In this document: positions 15,673 through 26,400 of the stretch, one piece after another
Layout of the letters: each line of letters opens with the position of its first letter
Numbering within the stretch: the first letter of the stretch is position 1
Origin: Bacteroidales bacterium
Lineage (GTDB): Bacteria; Bacteroidota; Bacteroidia; Bacteroidales; Lentimicrobiaceae
Assembly (NCBI GenBank): GCA_016709025.1
Contig: JADJEQ010000008.1
Location: 124,001-188,000 of the forward strand
DNA length: 64,000 bases
Direction of reading: 5' to 3'
Position numbers and translations under genes: made by a program
Notes under the pieces: generated by a model
Seen by the model: only the letters and a program-made list of their open reading frames with translations
What the model was told of the DNA's origin: nothing
Database searches by the model: none

Positions 15673-18600
15673 ATGTTCAATAACAGACACATATATATAA
15701 GCTCAGCTGTTTTCGTTCTGATTTTTTTGCTTTCAGTGTTTCAGGCTTTTCCACAGGAATCAGTCCGGTGGCTGCAGCCGTACCAGGAAAATTTTCCTGA
15801 TGGAAGCAGTAAATCCTGGTTAAACTGCGAACAGTGTTATAATGAAGAGGTTAACGGTTTTCCGTTGTTCATATTTTTTCGAAATGCTGATTTTCCGGTC
15901 AGGGCAGTTAACCTCACTGACGCTCATTATGAACCACTTAACGGTTCGGAATTGCAGTCTTTAGGCGAATACAGAACATCTTTGGTTCCGGTAACACCGG
16001 AGTTGACCACAGAGGTGGTTTATAACCAGGGAAAACCGATGCTGAAGATTTCGCTGGTGCCTTTACGCCGTAACACAAACACCGGCCTGACTGAGAAATT
16101 GATGTCATTTAATGTTGTCATCGAATATGATAGCCAGAGGGAATTAAAAACTGAACTCATTGCCGATTATGCTTCTTCGTCAGCTCTTAGTGCCGGTGAT
16201 TGGTATAAGGTTTCTATTGCAAAAACGGGCATATACCAACTCAGTTACACCGATCTGGCATCGATGGGAGTTCAGGTTAATGGTTTGAGTTCATCAAAAA
16301 TCAGGGTTCATGGTTATGGTGGCGGAATGCTACCTGAAAGGGCAGGTGCTGCGCGTTACGATGATTTGCCGGAGGTGCCGCTGATGGTTATGGATGGAGG
16401 AGACGGGATTTTTAATGAAGGTGATTATTTGCTGTTTTACGCCCGTGGTCCAATGAAATGGAGTTTCAATGCCCAATCGGGCTTGTTCGAACATCAGCCG
16501 CATTTATATGCTGATGTTTCCTATTGTTTTATAACAACTGGCGAGCAGGATGGACATCGGGTACAGGAGATTCCTCAACCTTCCACATCTGCTACTGCAG
16601 TTGTTGACACTTATAACTGGTTTGAAGCTTATCATCCCAATGATGTAAACCTTATTAAATCAGGAAGAGAATGGTACGGGGATGTGTTTGATATTGTTTC
16701 TGAAAGAGATTATCCATTCACTGGTTTTGAACCTCAACCTTCAATGCCTGCAACTGTCAGATTAAGTGCCGCAGCCCGTTCAGTGATGGCAAGCAGTTTT
16801 ACCCTGAAAGCCGGAGGATCAACTTTTAGTTTATTCATTTCACCCATTGTTACTGAATTTAACACAGCTTACGCCAGGGTGAATACTGAAACCTTTATTA
16901 TTGATGAACCTGATTTTAGCTCTGGATTTAATCTAAAATTCAATAAGCCAACCGGTTCGGCGCTGGGTTGGCTCAATTATCTCGAATTAAACGCGCTTGC
17001 CAGGCTTAGTTTCGGGGAAGGGCAGACCTCATTCCGGCGCTCAGGTCAACAGGGTGTAGTTGAATACAGGATTTCGGATGTAACCACACCATTTTTATTA
17101 TGGGATGTAACAGATCCAATTCAGCCCGGTTACATCAATGTTACAGCATCGGGGGGGCAGGTTGTTTTTAAAGCACTTGCTGACACACTTCGAGAATATA
17201 TAATTTGTGACGGACAGGGTTATCTTAAACCGGTTTTCGTAGAAAAGGTTGCAAATCAAAATCTCCATGCACTTGTTTCCTATGATATGGTATTAGTAGC
17301 TCATCCCGATTTTGCCCAGGAAGCTGCCAGGCTGGCTACTTTCCATTCACAGAAGAACAATTTTAATGTGCTTGTTGTACAGCCTCAGGCAATATATAAT
17401 GAATTTTCAAGTGGGATGCAGGATATCAGTGCTATAAGGGATTTTATCAGAATGTACTGGAAACGAAGCCAGGGTTCGCCCAACCCACGGTTTTTATTGC
17501 TTTTTGGCGATGCATCGTATGATCCCAAAAACAGGCAGAATAATAATTCAAATTTTATTCCCACTTTTCAGTCGCCTGAATCACTGCATCCGGTTACTTC
17601 CTACGTCACCGACGATTTCTTTGGCTGCCTGGATGATAATGAAGGCGGGCTGTCATCTGATGTGCCCGATATCGGCATCGGCAGACTTCCTGTTCAGACT
17701 GCAGAAGAAGCCACCATGGCCGTTGATAAAATCATTCATTATGTCACAGAAACTGAGAAAGTAAATGGTGATTGGCGAAATGTAATCACTTTTGTTGCCG
17801 ATGATGGTGATAATGGCGATGGCAATGTGCATATGCAACAGGCTGATATGCTTGCTACTTTGATTGACACAACCTACAGGAGCTATAACCTTGATAAAAT
17901 ATTTTTTGATGCTTACCCCCAGGTATCGACTCCCGGCGGACAGCGCATACCAGACGCGTCGGCAGCTATAAACCAGCGGATGGATAAAGGAGCTTTGATC
18001 GTAAATTATACCGGACATGGCGGTGAAGTTGGCTGGGCTCATGAACGGGTGCTGGAAATGGCCGACATCAAAAGCTGGACGAATTACGACCGTTTACCTG
18101 TTTTTATGACAGCTACCTGTGAATTTAGCCGGTACGATGATCCTGCAATGCAATCGGCCGGAGAGCTGGTTTTTCTCAATGCCAATGGTGGAGGTATTGC
18201 GCTTTTTACTACCTCCAGGCCAACATTCGGAACCCCCAACTTTTCCCTGTCACGCAGTTTCTATGATATTGCGTTCAAACGCATCAACAACGAAATGCCA
18301 TACCTGGGCGACCTGATCAGACTATCCAAACTCAGCGCAGGAGCAGATAACAACAGTAAAAAATTCGTATTGTTGGGTGACCCGGCTATGAAAATGGCTT
18401 ATCCGGAATTTCTCATTCAAACACTTCAGGTTAATGGCAGGGATATCAGTGAAGTTGCTGATACCTTAAAAGCGCTCAGCGAAATAACCATATCTGGTAT
18501 TATCACTGATTTTGAGGGTAACCTGCTCAGCGATTTTAACGGGGAAGTTATTCCTACGGTATTCGATAAAGCAGTTCAGATTGAAACATTCGGGTCAGCA

Positions 18601-19485
18601 GGTTCATCACCTTTTACTTTTAGTCTTCGCCGCAACATCATACATAAAGGAAAGGTGAATGTTAGCAACGGCGCTTTTACATTTTCTTTTATTGTGCCGA
18701 GGGATATTGCTTATCAATATGGAACGGGAAAAATCAGTTATTATGCCACAGATGGGCAACGTGATGCTGCCGGCTTTTATGATGGGTTAGTTGTGGGCGG
18801 TTTCAGCGATCGCCAACTGGATGATCTCGCCGGGCCTGAGATTGAATTGTTTATGAACGACAGAAACTTCAGAAATGGTGGCTTTACCAATGAGAACCCT
18901 GTTATGCTCGCTGACCTCAAAGATTTCAGCGGTATAAACACCATCGGTAATGGAATCGGACACGACATTGTTGCCATCCTCGATGAAAAGACAGACAATC
19001 CTTTCATTCTCAACGAATTCTACCAATCTGATCTGGATACCTATAAAAGCGGAGTTATCAATTTTCCTTTTCACAACCTGTCTCCCGGATATCACACCGT
19101 CAGGCTTAAAGTTTGGGATGTAAACAATAATTCATCAGAAGTTTCAACCGGCTTTGTAGTAGCAACATCCGATGGTCTGACCCTTGGCAGTTTTGAAGCC
19201 TGGCCCAATCCAATGACCGATAATATTACCTTTGCAATTGAGCACAATCAGGCAGGACAGGTTCTTGATGCCCAACTTGACATTTATACCTTATCCGGAC
19301 AAAAAGCAGCATCGTTTAGCAGTCAGATTTATGCTGAAGGATACCGCACAGCCGGTTTCGAGTGGGATGGCCGCAGCAGTGACGGGCACCCCTTGTCAAA
19401 CGGATTTTATGTCGGCAGAATAAGAATTAAAACAAGTTCAGGCCTGGTGTCTGAAAAATCTGTTAAAGTTGTGATAGCACGCTAA
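15673..19485 (+). CDS. porU: Type IX secretion sortase PorU-like C25 peptidase, copy 1
   Basis: A 1,270-residue exported protein with signal peptide at about residues 1-28. A gingipain-type propeptide-like beta region contains GDWYKVSIAKTGIYQLSY near 180-195. The C25 peptidase domain is in the middle. The catalytic pair is visible: His782 in GHGGEVGW and Cys816 in TATCEFSRYDDP. An Ig-like segment follows, and the C-terminal FlgD/type-IX-like domain has WPNPMTDN and GFYVGRIRIKTSSG. PorU cuts the C-terminal signal of type IX cargo at the cell surface and joins the cargo to A-LPS. This copy is the most diverged of the three and directly faces porP-gldJ, so it is my choice for the housekeeping sortase. 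Confidence 0.85.
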   Translation: MFNNRHIYISSAVFVLIFLLSVFQAFPQESVRWLQPYQENFPDGSSKSWLNCEQCYNEEVNGFPLFIFFRNADFPVRAVNLTDAHYEPLNGSELQSLGEYRTSLVPVTPELTTEVVYNQGKPMLKISLVPLRRNTNTGLTEKLMSFNVVIEYDSQRELKTELIADYASSSALSAGDWYKVSIAKTGIYQLSYTDLASMGVQVNGLSSSKIRVHGYGGGMLPERAGAARYDDLPEVPLMVMDGGDGIFNEGDYLLFYARGPMKWSFNAQSGLFEHQPHLYADVSYCFITTGEQDGHRVQEIPQPSTSATAVVDTYNWFEAYHPNDVNLIKSGREWYGDVFDIVSERDYPFTGFEPQPSMPATVRLSAAARSVMASSFTLKAGGSTFSLFISPIVTEFNTAYARVNTETFIIDEPDFSSGFNLKFNKPTGSALGWLNYLELNALARLSFGEGQTSFRRSGQQGVVEYRISDVTTPFLLWDVTDPIQPGYINVTASGGQVVFKALADTLREYIICDGQGYLKPVFVEKVANQNLHALVSYDMVLVAHPDFAQEAARLATFHSQKNNFNVLVVQPQAIYNEFSSGMQDISAIRDFIRMYWKRSQGSPNPRFLLLFGDASYDPKNRQNNNSNFIPTFQSPESLHPVTSYVTDDFFGCLDDNEGGLSSDVPDIGIGRLPVQTAEEATMAVDKIIHYVTETEKVNGDWRNVITFVADDGDNGDGNVHMQQADMLATLIDTTYRSYNLDKIFFDAYPQVSTPGGQRIPDASAAINQRMDKGALIVNYTGHGGEVGWAHERVLEMADIKSWTNYDRLPVFMTATCEFSRYDDPAMQSAGELVFLNANGGGIALFTTSRPTFGTPNFSLSRSFYDIAFKRINNEMPYLGDLIRLSKLSAGADNNSKKFVLLGDPAMKMAYPEFLIQTLQVNGRDISEVADTLKALSEITISGIITDFEGNLLSDFNGEVIPTVFDKAVQIETFGSAGSSPFTFSLRRNIIHKGKVNVSNGAFTFSFIVPRDIAYQYGTGKISYYATDGQRDAAGFYDGLVVGGFSDRQLDDLAGPEIELFMNDRNFRNGGFTNENPVMLADLKDFSGINTIGNGIGHDIVAILDEKTDNPFILNEFYQSDLDTYKSGVINFPFHNLSPGYHTVRLKVWDVNNNSSEVSTGFVVATSDGLTLGSFEAWPNPMTDNITFAIEHNQAGQVLDAQLDIYTLSGQKAASFSSQIYAEGYRTAGFEWDGRSSDGHPLSNGFYVGRIRIKTSSGLVSEKSVKVVIAR

Positions 19486-19512
19486 ACACTCTACGAACAA
19501 AACCCGATTCAA

Positions 19513-22500
19513 ATGAAATATAAATTTTCAGTTCTGTTTTTCCTGTTGGTATTGATTTCCGGAGTTTCCAGGTCACAAATCTCTTACCGGATAGTGCTTG
19601 AATGGGAATCCCCTGCCGGATTGGTGATGGGTTATGATAGCAGTGTGCTGGCTCCTTCGTTTATTGGCGCTCAGTACCTGCACCTGCCGGAAAATATCCT
19701 TCCATCCTTCAGCCGCAAACTGAATTTGCCTGATCAGGCGATATCAGTCACTGCTGATATCAGTGATGTTAAGTATATTGAGTTTACCGACGCTGAGCTG
19801 CAGTTAATTCAGGTGACTGAATTACCTGAAACACCCGAACCTAAGGTTGTTCTTATGAGGGAAAAAGGTAAGCCCCGGGCAGTTTTCAATATGCTTCCTT
19901 TCGGGATTGATCCGGCCAATGGCAAATTGGCTAAGATTGTATCATTCACACTTTCAATTAATTACCAGTCTGGTGATCTGGAATTGAAAAGCCAGCATGA
20001 ATATGCATCCAATTCTGTTTTATCCATTGGCGATTGGTATAAAATTTACATCAGCGAAAGCGGCATTTATAAGCTAACTTATGATAACCTGCGCGACCTT
20101 GGTGTCAGCATGAATGGACTTAACCCTGATCTGATCAGAATATACGGCAATGGAGGAGCTCTTCTGAACGAGTCAGCCGGGACGGCCCGCATAGATGATC
20201 TGGCTGAAAATGCCATTAAAGTTGTTACAGCAACTCCCGGAGTATTTGATCGTGGTGATTACATTCTTTTTTACGGAAAAGGTACCAGGCAATGGAACAT
20301 GAATCCTTTTACCGGGAGAATGGAACACATAACCCATTTTTATGCCGACGATGCCTGCTACTTCCTCACGGTTGGGCCGGAGCCTGGCAAACGTATACAA
20401 CAGGATAATACACCTGAAGGAGAGGCTAATTATTACTCTGTTTCCTATACCGATTTCGTTGTCTATGAAAACGATAACTTAAACCTGATAAAAAGCGGGC
20501 GAAAATGGTTTGGCGAAAAACTGGATTATTATAACTACATGGTCAATCTCCCTGTATATCAGTTTCCCGATATGATACTGGATGAGCCGGTATCCGTAAG
20601 GTATGGGTTTGCGGGGCGGTCCAGTTCTCAGCTCTCCTACAACATTATTATCAATGATGAGATTGTAGCAACCAATACCATGGCCGGTATCACGGGTTCT
20701 AATGACTTTGCCCGTGAACTGACTACATCAGCCACCTTTACTTCGCTATCAAATACATTAAATGTAAAGGTGAAGTTTAACCCTCCCAATAACACCGCAC
20801 TTGGCTGGCTTGACTTCGTGGCGCTGAATGTAAGAAATAACCTCAGGTTCAGTGGTGGGCAAATGGCTTTCCGCGATCCACGCAGCGTTGGCCCTGACAA
20901 GATTACCTCATTTACCATGAATAATGCAGTTAACAACCTCGAATTGTGGGATGTTAGTGAATTTACCGATGTGAAATCGGTGCCGATGACCAAAACAGGA
21001 GATCAGTATTTATTTAAACGTACAACCGACAAACTGACTGAACTCGTTGCTTTTGATGGTACTTCGTTTCTCACGCCGACCCTGGGAGAGAAAATTGCAA
21101 ATCAGAACCTGCATGCCACAGGCAATTACGATATGATCCTGATTACCCATCCTGAATTTGCGGAGCAAGCACAGCGTCTGGCAATGCTGCACAACAACAA
21201 GGGTGATGTTTCGGTGACAGTGGTGTCATTGCCTGAGATTTACAATGAATTTTCATCCGGTATCCAGGATATCACTGCCATCCGCGATTTTATGAAGATG
21301 CTTTACGATCGTGGTATGGAAACGGCTCAGCCTCAGTATATGCTTTTGTTCGGAAATGCTTCTTATGATGTTAAAGACAGGATTTCCAATAATTTATGTT
21401 TTATTCCAACATTTCAGAGTGATAATTCCGTCAGGCCGGTTGCATCATTTCTTACAGACGATTATTACGGACTCCTTGATGAAGGTGAAGGGGCTAATCA
21501 GACTACCGGTCTTGTGGATGTAGCCAGTGGCCGCCTGCCTGTCCGCACACAGGACCAGGCCAATATTGTGGTTAATAAAATTGAATATTACCTGAACAAC
21601 CCTGAACCAACCCATGGCGATTGGCGCAATACAGTCATTGTGGTGGCTGATGATCAGAATAAAAATCTACACCTCGATCAGGCGGATGGCTTAACCGATG
21701 AGATAGAGGAAAATTATCCGGTTTATAACATTGAGAAGATATATTTTGATGCTTACAAGCAGATTTCCACACCAGGCGGCAGCCGTTATCCCGATGTTAA
21801 CCGTGAAATAGTAACCCGTGTAGAAAAAGGTGCTTTGATAACAAATTACGTTGGGCATGGTGGTGAAGTTGGATGGGCTGATGAGCGGGTGTTGGAAATA
21901 TCAGATATCTTAAGCTGGACAAATTATGACCGTATGGGAATTTTCTTCACAGCTACCTGTGAGTTTTCCCGTTTCGATGATCCATCGCTGACATCAGCCG
22001 GAGAACTGGTGTTTTTAAATCCAAATGGGGGGGCTATGTCATTAATTACCACTACCCGGCTTGCGTTTGCATCTTACAATGCTGCACTTAACCTGAGCTT
22101 TATCGATACGGTACTCAGTTCAACGGATGGTGTTTTCCCAAGGCTTGGTGACATACTCAGGTATACTAAAAATGACAATCAGATATCGGCAAATAACAGG
22201 CATATTACACTGTTCGGTGATCCTTCATTGCATCTGCCCTATCCGGAGCATAAGGTTGTTACCACCTATATTTCAGCCGATACATTATTTGCAAACAGTG
22301 TGGCAACTGTTGAAGGAGAAATTCATGATTATAATGACCAGTTGCTTACGGACTTCAATGGTGTGCTGAATGTTAAAGTGTATGATAAACCTTCAAAAGT
22401 GCGTACCCTGGGTCAGGATAATGATAGCTATCCGGTCGATTTTATGGTACAGAAAAGCATTCTCTACCAGGGCAAAGTTTCAGTAAATAGTGGCGAATTT

Positions 22501-23310
22501 TCTTTCACTTTCCCGGTTCCACGCGACATTGATTACAGCTTTGGAAAGGGGAAAATCAGTTATTATGCTTCTGACGGTGTTGAAGATGCCCATGGTTTTT
22601 ACAATGAAATTACGATAGGCGGATCTGTGAGTACACCGGACAATGATTTGGCCGGACCTGATATCAGACTTTATGTAAACGATACCCTGTTTCAGGATGG
22701 CGACTATACCAACGAAAATCCGAAACTGATTGCCTATCTCGACGATGAAAGCGGGATCAACACTGCCGGAAACGGAATCGGCCACGATATTGTTGCAACC
22801 ATAGATGGTGATAGTTATAATTCGGTTCTCCTGAATGATTATTATGTTTCAGATCTGGATAGCTATCAGAGTGGAACTGTCAGATATCAATATTTCAATC
22901 TTCCTGACGGTGAGCACACTCTAACCCTTAAAGCATGGGATGTTTATAACAACTCATCGTCGGCCAGCATTACATTCAATGTAAAGCGTAACATAGTACT
23001 CGCGGTAAATGAAGTAAAAGCATTCCCAAACCCCTCTGCAGGAGATATCTGGTTCAGTTTCGGTCACAACCAGTTTGATGGGGTTTTTACTGCCGATCTT
23101 GAGATATATTCACTCAATGGTGGACTGGTTAGAACGGTAGGACCTCTCACAATTGCTTCAGAAGGATACGTATCCGGCAGCATACGGTGGGATGGTTGTC
23201 TGGCAGGTGGTCAGCCTGCCAGGAACGGGCTTTATGTTTGCCGACTGAGAGTCCGCGACCGGAACAACAACACCACCAGCAATACAGTGAAAGTGTTACT
23301 GGCAAAATAG
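19513..23310 (+). CDS. PorU-like C25 peptidase, copy 2
   Basis: A 1,265-residue paralog starting 27 bases after copy 1, so probably cotranscribed. It has a signal peptide of about 22 residues, the GDWYKIYISESGIYKLTY module near 175, and a C25 domain with His782 in GHGGEVGW and Cys816 in TATCEFSRFDDP. An FlgD-like C-terminal domain begins near FPNPSAGDIWFSF. Residues 429-461 are identical to copy 3, and long stretches elsewhere are nearly so, while copy 1 is clearly more distant. It may be a second sortase with another cargo range, or a secreted C25 protease carrying a type IX signal. Confidence 0.82.
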   Translation: MKYKFSVLFFLLVLISGVSRSQISYRIVLEWESPAGLVMGYDSSVLAPSFIGAQYLHLPENILPSFSRKLNLPDQAISVTADISDVKYIEFTDAELQLIQVTELPETPEPKVVLMREKGKPRAVFNMLPFGIDPANGKLAKIVSFTLSINYQSGDLELKSQHEYASNSVLSIGDWYKIYISESGIYKLTYDNLRDLGVSMNGLNPDLIRIYGNGGALLNESAGTARIDDLAENAIKVVTATPGVFDRGDYILFYGKGTRQWNMNPFTGRMEHITHFYADDACYFLTVGPEPGKRIQQDNTPEGEANYYSVSYTDFVVYENDNLNLIKSGRKWFGEKLDYYNYMVNLPVYQFPDMILDEPVSVRYGFAGRSSSQLSYNIIINDEIVATNTMAGITGSNDFARELTTSATFTSLSNTLNVKVKFNPPNNTALGWLDFVALNVRNNLRFSGGQMAFRDPRSVGPDKITSFTMNNAVNNLELWDVSEFTDVKSVPMTKTGDQYLFKRTTDKLTELVAFDGTSFLTPTLGEKIANQNLHATGNYDMILITHPEFAEQAQRLAMLHNNKGDVSVTVVSLPEIYNEFSSGIQDITAIRDFMKMLYDRGMETAQPQYMLLFGNASYDVKDRISNNLCFIPTFQSDNSVRPVASFLTDDYYGLLDEGEGANQTTGLVDVASGRLPVRTQDQANIVVNKIEYYLNNPEPTHGDWRNTVIVVADDQNKNLHLDQADGLTDEIEENYPVYNIEKIYFDAYKQISTPGGSRYPDVNREIVTRVEKGALITNYVGHGGEVGWADERVLEISDILSWTNYDRMGIFFTATCEFSRFDDPSLTSAGELVFLNPNGGAMSLITTTRLAFASYNAALNLSFIDTVLSSTDGVFPRLGDILRYTKNDNQISANNRHITLFGDPSLHLPYPEHKVVTTYISADTLFANSVATVEGEIHDYNDQLLTDFNGVLNVKVYDKPSKVRTLGQDNDSYPVDFMVQKSILYQGKVSVNSGEFSFTFPVPRDIDYSFGKGKISYYASDGVEDAHGFYNEITIGGSVSTPDNDLAGPDIRLYVNDTLFQDGDYTNENPKLIAYLDDESGINTAGNGIGHDIVATIDGDSYNSVLLNDYYVSDLDSYQSGTVRYQYFNLPDGEHTLTLKAWDVYNNSSSASITFNVKRNIVLAVNEVKAFPNPSAGDIWFSFGHNQFDGVFTADLEIYSLNGGLVRTVGPLTIASEGYVSGSIRWDGCLAGGQPARNGLYVCRLRVRDRNNNTTSNTVKVLLAK

Positions 23311-23469
23311 GAGCAGGGAGTTCCTGTTGGTCACACTGGAATAATTCGATGGCCTTTTTTTATGACTTCGCTGATCGATGCTCCCGTGCTTATTATATTA
23401 TTAGGATAGAATATATGTGATTAATATTTTAATTCAAAATTAATATTGTATTAAACTAATTAAAATATT

Positions 23470-26400
23470 GTGATGAGATTCAAGTCTTCAGTCCTTCTGC
23501 TTTTGCTGGCTTTTGGTTCAGGTGTTTCAATGGCGCAGCTGTCATACAGGGTATCATTGGAATGGGAATCGCCGGCCACATTGATTATGGGCAATGATTC
23601 CAGTGTGCCGGCCCCCTGCTTTAAGGGCGCTCAGTATCCGGATTTACCTGATATTATCCTTCCTTCGTATAGCCGCAGCGTGGCTTTACCTGATGATGCG
23701 GTTTCGGTTAAAGCTGATATCAGCGATATTAAATATACGGGGTTTACCGAGTCTGATTTGCAGTTGACTCAAACAGCAGAGATACCGAAGTCGCCCGATC
23801 CGAAAGTATTTCTTATGAAGGAAAGAGGAAAGCCAAGGGCAGTATTCAGCATGCTTCCATTCGGGATTGACCCGGTTACCAATAAAATGGCGAAGATTAT
23901 ATCATTTTCGCTTACAATAAACTACACTTCAGGTGGTCAGGAATTGAAGAGCCGGCATGATTATGCAGCCAATTCAGTACTTGCAAGCGGCGATTGGTAT
24001 AAAATTTATGTCGGCGAAACCGGAATTTATAAACTGACTTATGATAACCTGCGCTCCCTGGGTGTCGATATGAACGGGCTAAATCCTGATCATATCCGGA
24101 TATTTGGTAATGGAGGTGCCCTGCTGAATGAGGCAGCAGGTACCGCCCGTATCGATGACCTGGCCGAAAATGCTATTAAAGTTATAACAGCTGTTCCAGG
24201 TATTTTTTCATCCGGTGACTATATTTTGTTTTATGGAAAGGGTACTCTTCAATGGAGCATGAATCCATTCACAGGACGGATGGAACATGAAACCCATTAT
24301 TATGCTGACAGAGCCTGCTATTTTCTTACGATAGGGTCTGAATCGGGCAAGCGGATCCAACAGGATACATCTCCAGCCGGAGATGCAAATTATTACTCCG
24401 TTTCATATACAGATTTTGTGGTTTATGAGAATGATAATCTTAACCTGATAAAAAGCGGCCGCAAATGGTTTGGAGAAAAGCTGGATTATTACAACCGTAC
24501 AGTCAATCTTCCTGTGTACCAATTTCCGGAAATGATCACTGAGGAGCCGGTATCCTTGCGGTATGGTTTTGCCGGCCGCGCCAGTACTCAGCTCCACTAT
24601 GAAATTATTATCAACAACGATGTTGTTGCAACCAATTCAATAGCCGGAATTACCGGTGACAATGACTTTGCACGTGAGCTGACAACCTCTTCAACATATA
24701 GTTCGCAGTCAAACAGCCTGAATGTTCAGGTAAAGTTCGATCCGCCCAACAACACTGCGCTTGGCTGGCTCGATTTTGTTGCACTGAATGTAAGAAACAA
24801 CCTCAGGTTCAGTGGTGGCCAGATGGCTTTCCGCGATCCCCGCAGCGTAGGCCCCGGGAAGATAACCTCTTTTACCATGAACAATGCAGTTAACAATCTC
24901 GAGTTGTGGGATGTGAGTGACTTAACCGCGGTAAAATCAATTGAATTCGATAGAATGAATGACCAATGTACCTTTAAGAGGACGACCGATAACCTTACTG
25001 AATTGGTTGCTTTTGACGGAACTTCATTTCTTACGCCAATTCCTGGCGAGAAAATTGCGAATCAGAATCTGCATGCAACCGGGAATTATGACATGATTGT
25101 GGTAACCCATCCTGAATTTGCAGAGCAGGCACAACGCCTGGCAATGTTGCACAACAACAGGGGAGATGCGTCGGTAGCCGTAGTTTCGCTTCCGGAAATT
25201 TACAATGAATTTTCCTCAGGTATTCAGGATATCACCGCCATCCGTGATTTTATGAAGATGTTATATGACCGTGGCAGCGGATCGGCCCAGCCAAAATATA
25301 TGTTGCTTTTTGGGAGTGCTTCTTATGATGTTAAGGACAGGATATCCAACAATTCTTGTTTTATCCCGACTTTTCAAAGTGATAATTCTGTCAAGCCGGT
25401 TTCTTCCTTCCTTACAGATGACTATTTCGGTCTGCTTGATGACGGGGAAGGAGCAAATCAGACTACCGGACTGGTTGATGTAGCCAGTGGCCGGTTCCCG
25501 GTTCGTACGAAGGATCAGGCGAAAACCGCAGTTGATAAAATTGAATATTATCTGAAAAATTCCTCACCTACGCATGGCGACTGGCGTAATACACTGATCT
25601 TAATAGCCGACGACGGCAATAAAAATGAGCATCTTGAGAATGCCGAAAAACTGGCAAATTTGATTGCGGAGAATAATCCAGTTTACAATGTGGAAAAAAT
25701 ATATTTTGATGCCTTTCATCAGCAGTCTAATCCCGGAGGTAACAGATATCCTGATGTAAACCGCGAAATTGTTACCAGGGTGCAGAAAGGAACATTACTT
25801 ACAAATTATGTCGGACACGGTGGCGAAGTAGGGTGGGCTGATGAACGCGTGCTGGAAATTGCCGATATTCTGGGATGGACAAACTATGACAGAATGGGAA
25901 TCTTCTTCACTGCAACCTGCGAATTTTCCCGTTTCGATGATCCCTCCCTGACATCGGCCGGAGAACATGTATTTTTAAACCCCAAAGGGGGGGCCATGTC
26001 GATGATTACCACAACCCGTCTGGCTTTTTCACATTATAATGATGCACTTAACATGAGCTTTATCGACACAATGCTCAGCTCAACTGATGGGGTTTACCCG
26101 CGGCTTGGCGACATTTTGAGATATACTAAAAATGATAACCAGATATCGGCAACCAACAGGCACATGACGCTTTTTGGCGATCCTTCATTGCATCTTCCCT
26201 ATCCGGAACATCAGGTTGTTACTACATACATATCTGCAGATACCCTTTTTGCAAACAGCATGGCAACTGTTGAAGGCGAGATTCGTGGTGTAAACCAACA
26301 ATTGCTGACAGATTATACAGGTATTGTGTATGTTAAGGTATATGATAAACCTGCTAGTGTGAGGACCCTGGGACAGGATGCCGACAGTTATGCTGTTGAT

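Noticed and set aside
17653..18042. 129-codon minus-strand frame inside PorU copy 1
   Set aside because: It lies opposite the conserved C25 active-site region, so codon structure of the peptidase explains it.
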